From the NCBI GenBank assembly GCA_023433505.1, contig JAEZCO010000002.1, forward strand, positions 1 through 15,159: a DNA stretch of 15,159 nt. The letters are read 5' to 3'. Of this stretch, positions 1 through 5,583 are shown in pieces. Position 1 is the stretch's first letter. Each line of letters starts with the position of its first letter. Source of the DNA: Bacillota bacterium (GTDB lineage Bacteria; Bacillota; Clostridia; Acetivibrionales; DTU013). Both the position numbers and the translations under genes were made by a program. Under the pieces are notes generated by a model. That model saw only the letters and a list, made by a program, of their open reading frames with translations, was not told the origin of the DNA and did no database searches.

Positions 1-2
1 TG

Positions 3-41
3 ATTGTACCTGATAATGAAACGAAGCAATTGATGCAATAG
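3..41 (+). CDS. Possible C-terminal tail of an upstream gene (partial)
   Basis: An open frame enters from the left edge and stops at TAG 39-41, encoding IVPDNETKQLMQ. Only 12 codons are visible and no family can be assigned. A neighbouring frame continues from about 29 to a TAA at 62-64 as IDAIVDSMDML. A one-base shift near 27-29 would therefore give a longer tail, so this may equally be a frameshifted end or chance. Confidence 0.2.
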   Translation: MVPDNETKQLMQ

Positions 42-99
42 TTGATAGTATGGATATGCTATAAAAACATGAAGTGCTGTATGTTTTGTTACAAAAAGC

Positions 100-128
100 T
101 TGAACAACTTACCAAATATGTATATAAT
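100..128 (+). promoter_or_regulatory. Sigma-A type promoter for the structured RNA
   Basis: The -35 box TTGAAC (100-105) and a perfect -10 box TATAAT (123-128) are separated by exactly 17 bp. Transcription would begin near 135. The first thing downstream is the block of tandem hairpins at 157-229 and then an intrinsic terminator, not a coding region. Confidence 0.6.
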
Positions 129-134
129 CTTCTT

Positions 135-325
135 AGGAAATTTAATAAAAGGTCGCCATGATCTCCGAGTGGTGGAACACCCGGAGACTCATGCGGTAGC
201 AGTAACTACCACACGCGGAGCATAGCTCCCATAGCAACCTATAGCCTATTATAGACTATATTTGTATTCTTTTCAATAAATAGGCGCGTGTGTAGGAAAA
301 AAACTATCACGCGCCTATTGTTATT
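135..325 (+). ncRNA. Candidate free-standing structured small RNA, class unknown
   Basis: About 190 nt lie between a consensus promoter and an intrinsic terminator, with no convincing ORF. Three hairpins follow one another. The first (157-193) has stacked stems CATGA/TCATG, CTCCG/CGGAG and GGTG/CACC. The second (195-210) is GGTAG, loop CAGTAA, CTACC. The third (217-229) is GGAGC, loop ATA, GCTCC. The hairpin block is far more GC-rich than the flanking sequence. I do not recognise it as a known riboswitch, 6S, SRP or tmRNA. It could be a small RNA of the mobile region, a leader of the symE/recombinase transcript that is attenuated at 279-325, or a DNA-level recombination structure. Confidence 0.5.
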
Positions 326-327
326 TT
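279..327 (+). terminator. Strong intrinsic terminator ending the structured RNA
   Basis: A perfect 12-bp stem pairs AATAGGCGCGTG (279-290) with CACGCGCCTATT (308-319), with a loop of about 17 nt. It is followed by GTTATTTTT. Read-through would enter the symE-like gene, so it could also act as an attenuator. Confidence 0.8.
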
Positions 328-334
328 TCCTTTC

Positions 335-455
335 AAAAATAGCGGAAGCAGGGCGTTTTACAAAAACGTCCCTGTTTCCGTAATTGAAAGGGGTCGAAAA
401 ACCTATGAAGATAAGATATCTTCCAATTACCTGTCTTTATCCAACAAACAGCGAG
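335..455 (-). ncRNA. Candidate SymR-like antisense RNA to the symE 5' end
   Basis: On the minus strand there is a promoter inside the toxin gene: -35 TTGCCA at 490-485, a 17-bp spacer, and -10 CATAAT at 467-462. The predicted start is near 455. The transcript would run leftwards over the toxin start codon and ribosome binding site. It would end at the strong hairpin at 343-380, which in this orientation is followed by CTATTTTTG. The result is an RNA of about 120 nt, fully complementary to the symE translation start. This matches the logic of the E. coli symE/symR type I toxin-antitoxin pair. No expression evidence is available. Confidence 0.45.
343..380. terminator. Long hairpin in the symE leader; terminator-like on the minus strand
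   Basis: The arms CGGAAGCAGGG and CCCTGTTTCCG continue into CGTTTT/AAAACG with one bulged base, giving about 17 bp closed by a 3-nt loop (ACA, 360-362). On the plus strand no T-run follows; the symE Shine-Dalgarno sequence follows directly. On the minus strand five T residues follow. It therefore fits best as the terminator of an antisense RNA, and may also shape the symE mRNA leader. Confidence 0.6.
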
Positions 456-590
456 GAAAATATTATGCCGCTAATCTGTATCTGTGGCAAGTGGCTGGAG
501 AATGCCGGGTTTATCACCGGCAGCGAGGTCAGCGTCAAGATTACCAGGCATGGAGAGCTAGTAATAAACCTGATTCCGAAAGGAAAATAA
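405..590 (+). CDS. symE: SymE family type I addiction-module toxin-like protein
   Basis: The 61-residue protein carries the SymE core: MPLICICGKWLENAGF followed by G(S)EVSVKI and LVINLI. SymE is an AbrB-fold protein; E. coli SymE is an SOS-induced toxin that affects RNA and nucleoid and is held down by the antisense RNA SymR. I chose ATG 405 because GAAAGGGG (386-393) lies 11 nt ahead. An in-frame TTG at 384 would sit on that ribosome binding site. The gene lies between a terminator and long hairpin upstream and a serine recombinase downstream, a common location for SymE genes in Gram-positive mobile regions. Family assignment is fairly sure; toxicity is inferred. Confidence 0.7.
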   Translation: MKIRYLPITCLYPTNSEENIMPLICICGKWLENAGFITGSEVSVKITRHGELVINLIPKGK

Positions 591-618
591 AAGGATACTG
601 TAACTGATAAAAGCAAAC

Positions 619-656
619 CTCCATATTTTATAAACAGAGTGTTTATGTATGTGGAG
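619..656 (+). promoter_or_regulatory. Hairpin sequestering the ribosome binding site of the small ORF
   Basis: CTCCATA (619-625) can pair with TGTGGAG (650-656). An inner stem ATAAAC (630-635) pairs with GTTTAT (641-646) around loop AGAGT. The GGAG at 653-656 is the only ribosome binding site in front of ATG 667, so folding would hide it. The inner part is also a dyad that a DNA-binding protein could recognise. Confidence 0.45.
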
Positions 657-666
657 CTGTTCGCAC

Positions 667-816
667 ATGTCGAAAATCGACGTTCTTGATGATGTTCTTG
701 AAATCATTATTAAAAAGATATTGCACGATGAAATGGCTGAAAAATGCAGGAAATGGGAGGAGAACTATGGAGGAAATAAAACAATCCTATCTTCCACCAC
801 TGGTTGCCGGAAATAA
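667..816 (+). CDS. Small ORF overlapping the recombinase start (unknown function)
   Basis: A 49-residue frame starts MSKIDVLDDVLEIIIKKIL and continues HDEMAEKCRKWEENYGG. It starts at ATG 667 with GGAG 10 nt upstream and stops at TAA 814-816, overlapping the recombinase start by 50 nt in another frame. The first 36 residues are charged, amphipathic and probably helical, which looks more like a real protein than a random frame. The last dozen are low-complexity, where the frame runs under the recombinase. Overlap suggests translational coupling. I recognise no family. A recombinase accessory or directionality factor is a possibility suggested only by position. Confidence 0.4.
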   Translation: MSKIDVLDDVLEIIIKKILHDEMAEKCRKWEENYGGNKTILSSTTGCRK

Positions 817-2407
817 TCTGAAACAATACATTGATTATAAAAGCACTTTAAATGAAATTAATTTGGATATCGGTGGATATATAAGAATATCAACGCAGAA
901 GGATAGTCAGCTTACATCAATAGAAAATCAAAAAAAATATTTGAAGGAATGGGCAGAAGTAAACGGATATCATTTGGTACGTTTTTATGTGGATATAAAA
1001 AGTGGGGCTTATTCTTATCTCAGGAACGAAATGAATCAACTCAGGGAGGATATTGAGAAAGGGAAGATCAAAGGAATCTTATCAAAAGAAATATCCCGTA
1101 CTTCAAGAGATATCATGGATATACTTGAACTGAAACGAAGCCTTGCAGATAACGGAGCCTTTTTTATTTCAGTAAAAGAAGGCTATGACAGCCGTACCGA
1201 TGATGATGAATTCCTTTTGATCATCCATGCCGGACTTGCGCAAAAGGAAAGAAAAATGACTTCCAGCAGGGTAAAGGTAACCCAAATGATTAAAGCCAAA
1301 GAGGGAAAGACAAATGTGCCCTGTCCTGCTTATGGCTACAGGCTTTCAGAGGACAGGCAGCATATTGTTGTTGATGGTGAAACTTCAAAGGTATATAAGC
1401 TAATCGTTGAAAAATTTCTTGAGGGGTGGGGTCAGCTCAAAATATGTAAATGGTTGAATCAACAGAGTATACCCACGAAAAAAGGCGGCAAGTGGCATAC
1501 CAATTCCATTAAGACCATATTATCAAACCCTGTTTATCTGGGAATTACAATTTATAATGCCACTACCCTTATGCGAGACAGTAAAGGGAAACGTAGACGA
1601 GTTGTCAGGCCTCAAAGTGAGTGGGTAGTGAGGAACAATACCCACGAACCATTGATAAATGAGGCCGATTATAATAAAATACAGCAAATAATAGAAGAAA
1701 GAAAAGAAAAAGATTCTAAAGAGTGGTCATGCAGTAAGAAGTACCTGTTGTCAGGACAACTTTACTGCGATATTTGTAAAGGTAAAATATTCGGTACTAA
1801 AACAGTTTCAAATAACAGGGTAAAAGCCGGTGAAGGAAACCCTTATACCTTTTATTCCTATGTAGATCAAAACAGGTCCGGAGCTTGTGATACCAAAACT
1901 AAATATTGGAACATGGGGCGTGTTGACAATATTGTAATGGATGAAATCAAAAAATTCTTCTCTGATAAGGCTTTGATAGAAGAAAGGTTAAAATCCAAAC
2001 AGTATTTGTTTAATAGGGATATCAAACTGATTGAGGATGCGGAGCATAGAGAAAGTCTAAATTCTGACCTTGAAAAAATTAATAATGCTATCCGCAAACA
2101 ACAAGAGGCTTTTGAAAATGGCGTTTTGTCAATGGATGAATATAAAACCAGGCTTACAGAGTTACGAGACCAGAAAAACCATATAAATAAGAAAATTGAA
2201 GCAGTCAATAAACAGTTGAAAGAGTATGATAGTGTTAATTGCATGGGAGATAGGTTTGAAGAGGTCAAAAGCAAGGTTATGGATATTATTGAGCATCTTG
2301 ATGACTTAGATTATAATACAAAAGAAATTCTACTACATAAGCTTGTGAAGCGGATTTACCTTAGGTCAGATTATACAATCAGGATCGAATATACTTTTGA
2401 TGAATAA
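767..2407 (+). CDS. Large serine recombinase (resolvase/invertase superfamily)
   Basis: The 546-residue protein would catalyse site-specific DNA integration, excision or inversion. The N-terminal resolvase domain (about 35-175) has GGYIRIST with nucleophile Ser42 and Arg40, then ISRTSRD (109-115) and KERKMTSSR (160-168). The recombinase domain (about 185-290) contains CPAYGYRL and TIKTILSNPVYLG-like sequence. A zinc-ribbon region follows (about 326-380), then a coiled coil (about 400-490) and a C-terminal segment. The zinc ribbon shows Cys334, Cys337 and Cys374, but the usual YxC that supplies the third ligand reads YSY (363-365). ATG 767 was chosen because GGGAGGAG (755-762) precedes it. An upstream in-frame ATG at 686 lacks a ribosome binding site and adds 27 residues unlike the family. 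No attachment site was identified. Confidence 0.92.
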   Translation: MEEIKQSYLPPLVAGNNLKQYIDYKSTLNEINLDIGGYIRISTQKDSQLTSIENQKKYLKEWAEVNGYHLVRFYVDIKSGAYSYLRNEMNQLREDIEKGKIKGILSKEISRTSRDIMDILELKRSLADNGAFFISVKEGYDSRTDDDEFLLIIHAGLAQKERKMTSSRVKVTQMIKAKEGKTNVPCPAYGYRLSEDRQHIVVDGETSKVYKLIVEKFLEGWGQLKICKWLNQQSIPTKKGGKWHTNSIKTILSNPVYLGITIYNATTLMRDSKGKRRRVVRPQSEWVVRNNTHEPLINEADYNKIQQIIEERKEKDSKEWSCSKKYLLSGQLYCDICKGKIFGTKTVSNNRVKAGEGNPYTFYSYVDQNRSGACDTKTKYWNMGRVDNIVMDEIKKFFSDKALIEERLKSKQYLFNRDIKLIEDAEHRESLNSDLEKINNAIRKQQEAFENGVLSMDEYKTRLTELRDQKNHINKKIEAVNKQLKEYDSVNCMGDRFEEVKSKVMDIIEHLDDLDYNTKEILLHKLVKRIYLRSDYTIRIEYTFDE

Positions 2408-2446
2408 ACGATTAGAAATATATTACAACATTATCCATACAGGTAT

Positions 2447-2454
2447 GATATAAT
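2447..2454 (+). promoter_or_regulatory. Extended -10 promoter element after the recombinase
   Basis: TGATATAAT (2446-2454) is an exact extended -10 motif with TATAAT at 2449-2454. No good -35 box is at the usual distance; TTACAA at 2423-2428 is three bases too far. It would drive the antitoxin remnant and the protease cassette. Confidence 0.4.
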
Positions 2455-2481
2455 TAAAAATATAAATTCATACATTGATAA

Positions 2482-2592
2482 AAAACTTGTGGCCCATGGG
2501 GAATCTTCTCAAAAATCATCGAGGAATACCCGGATCTAGATGAGGAAGATATGAAACAGGCTATAGAATATACTCGGAAGCAAATACGCTAA
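2482..2592 (+). pseudogene. DUF433 antitoxin-like remnant (C-terminal fragment)
   Basis: Read from just after a stop at 2479-2481, the frame gives KTCGPWGIF then SKIIEEYPDLDEEDMKQAIE and YTRKQIR before TAA 2590-2592. The pattern IIEEYPDLxEEDxxxAxEYxxK is the winged-helix half of DUF433 proteins, which commonly act as antitoxins. The N-terminal beta-strand half is missing, there is no usable start, and no partner toxin follows. I read it as a decayed gene. Confidence 0.6.
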
Positions 2593-2621
2593 TAGAAAAA
2601 AGCTGGATTGGATGGGATTAT

Positions 2622-2885
2622 ATGCGTTGGATTGATGTAAAAAAAACAACTCCACAGCAATGGGTAATAATTGAAGCAGTTGAAGCGCATACGGAAGGCG
2701 ACGACCGGATTATTGAAAACGTCCAGCTCGTTGAACTGTTCGGAGAAGATAATAATGGTGCATTACGCCGGTATGTTCAGCTTCATAAAGCTCATCCTGA
2801 AAGAGAATATTATGTTGTTCATACTTCGCGCCCGGAACTTAATGTGAAAGAAAGAAACTGGACGGGAGTCAGGGGGATAAGATGA
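2622..2885 (+). CDS. Conserved-looking small protein paired with an aspartic protease
   Basis: An 87-residue soluble protein with no signal or membrane segment. Recognisable stretches are TPQQWVIIEAVEAHTEGD, VQLVELFGEDN, YVQLHKAHPEREYYVVHTSR and the C-terminal GVRGIR. A short GGATGGGA precedes ATG 2622. Its stop overlaps the next gene's start (ATGA, 2882-2885), which implies coupled translation and joint function. From memory, similar proteins sit directly before retropepsin-like genes in other bacteria, but I cannot name a family or function. A substrate, inhibitor or adaptor of the protease is possible. Confidence 0.75.
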   Translation: MRWIDVKKTTPQQWVIIEAVEAHTEGDDRIIENVQLVELFGEDNNGALRRYVQLHKAHPEREYYVVHTSRPELNVKERNWTGVRGIR

Positions 2886-3274
2886 AGCTATACTATGACT
2901 ATGGATTGCCCTTTGCTGAAATAGAGCTATTGAACGGTGATAAAAGCATAAAGCTTTCCAGAGTGCTTATCGATACAGGCTCGGCAACAACTATCATTTC
3001 AATCGATAGTGCTATAAGTTTGGGATTGGGGCCGCATCCGGATGATGAATTGAACCTTGTGCGTGGTGTTGGCGGAGTTGGATCAGTTTATGAAAAGTGT
3101 GTTGAAAGTATTATTTTGGATACGGTAAACTTGGTGAATTCTAAGGTTGATGTAGGGGCTATGCAATACGGATTTGAAATTGATGCTATTGTAGGAATGG
3201 ATATTCTTGAACAAGCAAAAGCAATAGTAAATTTCTTTGAAATGACCTTAACCTCTACAGTTAAGATCAGTTAA
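2882..3274 (+). CDS. Retropepsin-like aspartic protease
   Basis: A 130-residue protein with the retroviral-type aspartyl protease fold. The active-site motif is LIDTGSATTIIS with catalytic Asp31-Thr-Gly33. The family's C-terminal signature is IDAIVGMDILEQAKAIVNF (100-118), with the Gly-Met-Asp-Ile-Leu turn and closing hydrophobic strand. A single DTG means the enzyme must dimerise to make a complete active site. No signal peptide or membrane anchor is seen, so it would act in the cytoplasm. It is translationally coupled to the preceding gene. The family is confident; the substrate is unknown. Confidence 0.85.
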   Translation: MKLYYDYGLPFAEIELLNGDKSIKLSRVLIDTGSATTIISIDSAISLGLGPHPDDELNLVRGVGGVGSVYEKCVESIILDTVNLVNSKVDVGAMQYGFEIDAIVGMDILEQAKAIVNFFEMTLTSTVKIS

Positions 3275-3311
3275 CATAATAAAAGTAGAAAATTAGTACG
3301 TCGCAAAATGA

Positions 3312-3404
3312 CTGAAAAACAATGAAGCGCCCCAGGGAAAAACTGCTAAGGAAACAATAAGAAGTTTAAGGGAAGCGCTTGAATTATACCGTTTCCAGGA
3401 ATAA
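3312..3404 (+). pseudogene. HicB-like antitoxin C-terminal remnant
   Basis: Between stops at 3309-3311 and 3402-3404 the frame reads LKNNEAPQGKTAKETIRSLR then EALELYRFQE. The pattern GxTxxEAxxxLREALELY is the end of the HicB antitoxin partial-RNase-H domain. A neighbouring frame continues with LSFPISKKHENLYCKFI, so a frameshift may have cut a longer tail. No start codon, ribosome binding site or HicA partner is present. The segment is short, so the assignment is tentative. Confidence 0.4.
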
Positions 3405-3455
3405 TCCTTTCTTTTCCGATATCTAAAAAACATGAAAATTTGTACTGTAAATTTA

Positions 3456-3558
3456 TTCCATCCGGTCCACCGTACTGTGAAATGATATATTTGGCCATCT
3501 TCGGATTGCAGGTTTTGATTCTTACGGGAAATTCCAATTTCTTTTCATAAATCCACAT
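3456..3558 (-). pseudogene. cotJC: Truncated cotJC (manganese-catalase-like spore coat protein), N-terminus only
   Basis: The frame starts at 3558 after AAGGAGGT. It gives MWIYEKKLEFPVRIK then TCNPKMAKYIISQYGGPDG, the family's N-terminus. Family members continue for about 190 residues through a di-manganese catalase four-helix bundle. Here homology stops after Gly34 at about 3456, and the frame runs on with 36 unrelated residues to a stop at 3346. The helices carrying the metal ligands are absent from the window. The break abuts the HicB-like remnant and the accessory block. CotJC would not be functional from this locus. Confidence 0.8.
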
Positions 3559-3575
3559 TTATTTCATACCTCCTT

Positions 3576-3824
3576 TTATTGCCATTCCCAGGGCCATGGG
3601 TTATCGATCCAGGGCCATGGGTAGCTGCGGCTTGCTGTAGCAGTAATCGGTCCGTACATTCTCTCGTAATTGCATCTGAGCCATCTTGCTTTAGGGACGG
3701 AGCTCATATAAATACACAAAGCCCTCTGGTCATAGGGATGTGTATTTAAATACAATTGAAGATCCACCAGCACAAATTCAGCCGCCATGACTTCATCCAA
3801 CATTTTTTGACGAGCTATATCCAT
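3576..3824 (-). CDS. cotJB: Spore coat protein CotJB
   Basis: An 82-residue coat protein, second gene of the cotJ operon, which in Bacillus is transcribed in the mother cell under sigma-E. The sequence shows LDEVMAAEFVLVDLQLYLNT, then HPYDQRAL, YERMYGP and the diagnostic Trp/Pro-rich C-terminus YPWPWIDNPWPWEW. The frame is open from 3842, where ATGA overlaps the cotJA stop. GGAGGT at 3837-3832 lies 7 nt ahead of the internal ATG at 3824, which gives the usual family N-terminus (MDIARQKML), so I use that start. Confidence 0.88.
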   Translation of the reverse strand: MDIARQKMLDEVMAAEFVLVDLQLYLNTHPYDQRALCIYMSSVPKARWLRCNYERMYGPITATASRSYPWPWIDNPWPWEWQ

Positions 3825-3838
3825 ATCGACACCTCCAA

Positions 3839-4045
3839 TCATGCATCAACGGTATATTCGGGTTCAGTGCCATAAGGCCAGGCCAGTTCAGGGAAAACTG
3901 TTCCTTGCTGCAGGGCTGTTTCAGGCGGGTACAGGCACATGAGAAACTGGAAGGGCACATAGGCATGGGCCAATCTTGCGTTGGTTATGGGTTGAGGACA
4001 GAAATACTGCATTTTGCAAATATCGAAACATTCGTTTGTTTTCAT
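3839..4045 (-). CDS. cotJA: Spore coat associated protein CotJA
   Basis: A 68-residue small coat protein leading the cotJ operon. Family features are AHAYVPFQ and a segment Leu-Tyr-Pro-Pro-Glu-Thr-Ala-Leu-Gln-Gln-Gly-Thr-Val-Phe-Pro-Glu-Leu followed by WPY. GGAGGT (4056-4051 on the minus strand) supports ATG 4045. It recruits or positions the CotJ proteins in the inner coat (known from Bacillus). Confidence 0.88.
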   Translation of the reverse strand: MKTNECFDICKMQYFCPQPITNARLAHAYVPFQFLMCLYPPETALQQGTVFPELAWPYGTEPEYTVDA

Positions 4046-4088
4046 CAGATTACCTCCAAATTCATCATCTTGGTATCATATTATTCAA

Positions 4089-4116
4089 GTTTACATAAAA
4101 ATGTTCTGATGTAAAC
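4089..4116. repeat. Inverted repeat upstream of cotJA
   Basis: GTTTACAT (4089-4096) and ATGTAAAC (4109-4116) form a perfect 8-bp dyad with a 12-bp spacer, 44-71 bp upstream of the cotJA start. It could be an operator or part of a sporulation promoter. I could not identify a confident sigma-E promoter here. Confidence 0.4.
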
Positions 4117-4288
4117 CAGATAAAGAGTTTACGTCATTGGCGATTTCTGAAGCAGCGGCATAGAGGGCTTATTTATGCTCATATTAAAACAATTTACTAA
4201 TGATTTGTATTGCTCCTATGGATTTTATGCAGATTATGGAATAAACTAAAGAGGTAGAAAAATCTATAAATGCAGTAATAGGGGTATT

Positions 4289-5122
4289 ATGATGAAAAGC
4301 TTCAAAATGGCTTTATGCCAGATGGATGTCGTGGATAATAAGGAAAAAAATATTCTGAAAGCTGTAGAAATGCTGGAGAAGGCAGCAGCCGGCGGTGCAG
4401 CAGTAGCAGTTTTGCCTGAAATGTTCAATTGCCCTTATGATAATGGTAAATTCAATGAATACGCTGAAACACTCCCAGACAGCCAGACTGCAAAGGCAAT
4501 AGCTCAAAAGGCAAAAGCGCTGGGGATTTATGTTGTAGCAGGATCAATTCCGGAACGGGAAGATACAAAGCTATATAATACAAGTCTGGTATTTAACCGT
4601 GAGGGAGAAATGATTGGGAAACACCGGAAAATGCATCTTTTTGACATTGATGTCAAAGGGAAAATCAGGTTTATGGAATCGGAGGTCCTTTCCAGCGGCA
4701 AGGATATTACCCTTGTTGAAACCGAATTTGGCAGGTTCGGTATAGCCATATGCTATGATATAAGATTCCCGGAGCTTTCTAGGGTAATGGCACTGGAAGG
4801 CGCGGAAGTCATAATAATTCCCGGGGCCTTTAATATGGTCACGGGTCCTGCACACTGGGAGCTATTGATCCGCGGAAGGGCACTGGATAATCAAGTCTAC
4901 GTTGCTGCTGCATCGCCGGACAGGAGCATGACAGCCTCCTATACGGCCTATGGCAATTCTATGGTTGCATCGCCCTGGGGGAGCATACTTGGACGGGCAT
5001 GTGAGAAAGAAGAGATTATATTTGCCGATATAGACGCCGAGGAACTTGAGCGGGTACGCAGGGAACTGCCGCTTCTCAAACACAGGCGGGCCGATCTTTA
5101 TGAAGTATCGAAAAAGTCATGA
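4289..5122 (+). CDS. Carbon-nitrogen hydrolase, omega-amidase (Nit2) type
   Basis: A 277-residue cytoplasmic nitrilase-superfamily hydrolase. The catalytic triad is visible: Glu44 in LPEMFNCPY, Lys114 in GKHRKMHLFDID and Cys155 in GIAICYDIRFPEL. The LPEMFN/KxHLFDID/CYDxRFPEL combination fits omega-amidases, which hydrolyse alpha-ketoglutaramate or alpha-ketosuccinamate to the keto acid and ammonia, closing glutamine transamination. AGGGG at 4280-4284 supports ATG 4289; ATG 4292 is equally possible. It stands alone ahead of a tRNA, and the 172 bases before it show no clear promoter. The exact substrate is inferred. Confidence 0.88.
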   Translation: MMKSFKMALCQMDVVDNKEKNILKAVEMLEKAAAGGAAVAVLPEMFNCPYDNGKFNEYAETLPDSQTAKAIAQKAKALGIYVVAGSIPEREDTKLYNTSLVFNREGEMIGKHRKMHLFDIDVKGKIRFMESEVLSSGKDITLVETEFGRFGIAICYDIRFPELSRVMALEGAEVIIIPGAFNMVTGPAHWELLIRGRALDNQVYVAAASPDRSMTASYTAYGNSMVASPWGSILGRACEKEEIIFADIDAEELERVRRELPLLKHRRADLYEVSKKS

Positions 5123-5168
5123 ATAAATGCCTGAAAATGGTCTTGATTTATGGAAAGGTATGTGTTAA

Positions 5169-5174
5169 TATAAT
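5169..5174 (+). promoter_or_regulatory. -10 box of the tRNA-Leu promoter
   Basis: A perfect TATAAT ends 18 nt before the tRNA 5' end. The -35 region is weak: TTGATT at 5143-5148 is 20 bp away. Confidence 0.45.
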
Positions 5175-5192
5175 AAAGCAAATTGCATCTGC

Positions 5193-5279
5193 GGGGGTGT
5201 GGTGAAACTGGCAGACGCACTGGACTCAAAATCCAGCGGTAGCGATACCGTGTCGGTTCGACTCCGACCACCCCCACCA
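5193..5279 (+). tRNA. tRNA-Leu (anticodon CAA)
   Basis: An 87-nt type II tRNA. The acceptor stem pairs GGGGGTG with CACCCCC, followed by discriminator A and an encoded CCA (5277-5279). The anticodon arm is CTGGA, loop CTCAAAA, TCCAG, giving anticodon CAA for UUG. The long variable arm GCGGTAGCGATACCGT is typical of leucine tRNAs. The T arm is GTCGG-TTCGACT-CCGAC. Confidence 0.96.
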
Positions 5280-5288
5280 TTAGTTAAG

Positions 5289-5335
5289 TAAAGGGTTTTC
5301 GATACCAATTGTCATATCGGAAGCCTTTTCTTTTT
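5289..5335 (+). terminator. Intrinsic terminator after tRNA-Leu
   Basis: The imperfect stem of roughly 12 bp, including G-U pairs, pairs AAAGGGTTTTCGATA (from 5290) with TATCGGAAGCCTTTT (5315-5329). It is followed by CTTTTT. Confidence 0.65.
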
Positions 5336-5339
5336 GGTC

Positions 5340-5550
5340 ATTTACGACAGAATTTACGTATCGTACGGCAAGTCTGGTTGTCATGCTGGTCATACCGCAG
5401 ATGTTACTTTCCGGAGTAATGGCCGCAATGGACGGGTACCGAATTGGTGTTCAGGCGGCGGGCATATTGAAAGCAAATGAAGTGATTCCTTGTCTTTTTG
5501 CACAAAATAGTGCATCGATTCAGTAATTTTTCCTATACTTTAATCATTTG
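5340..5550. other. Intergenic stretch without a supportable gene
   Basis: One plus-strand frame stays open up to a TAA at 5524-5526 and reads as mildly hydrophobic (LVVMLVIPQMLLSGVMAAMD), but its ATG codons lack ribosome binding sites and I recognise no family. I see no RNA or repeat here. Confidence 0.4.
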
Positions 5551-5556
5551 CTGATA

Positions 5557-5562
5557 TATAAT
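5557..5562 (+). promoter_or_regulatory. Putative -10 box of the folate operon promoter
   Basis: TATAAT sits 22 bp before the start of the THF aptamer, so the transcript (start near 5569) would carry the riboswitch at its 5' end. The -35 region is poor. Confidence 0.5.
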
Positions 5563-5583
5563 GTTTCAGTAAAACTTCAAATT

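Noticed and set aside
1..400. CRISPR array or group II intron domain V
   Set aside because: No regularly spaced direct repeats are present, and the hairpin sequences do not match the domain V consensus.
3396..3455. Similarity between the cotJC breakpoint region and 5610-5690 (shared AAAAACATGAAAAT), suggesting a dispersed repeat
   Set aside because: The 5584-5685 copy is the THF riboswitch, and the shared bases lie in its variable hairpin. The 3396-3455 segment lacks all other riboswitch blocks, so the match is most likely chance.
3905..4114. Plus-strand ORF of 69 codons
   Set aside because: It is antisense to cotJA, which has a clear family match and ribosome binding site.
5379..5526. 48-codon hydrophobic ORF beginning MLVIPQMLLSG
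   Set aside because: No ribosome binding site, no recognisable family, and the same bases are open in other frames.
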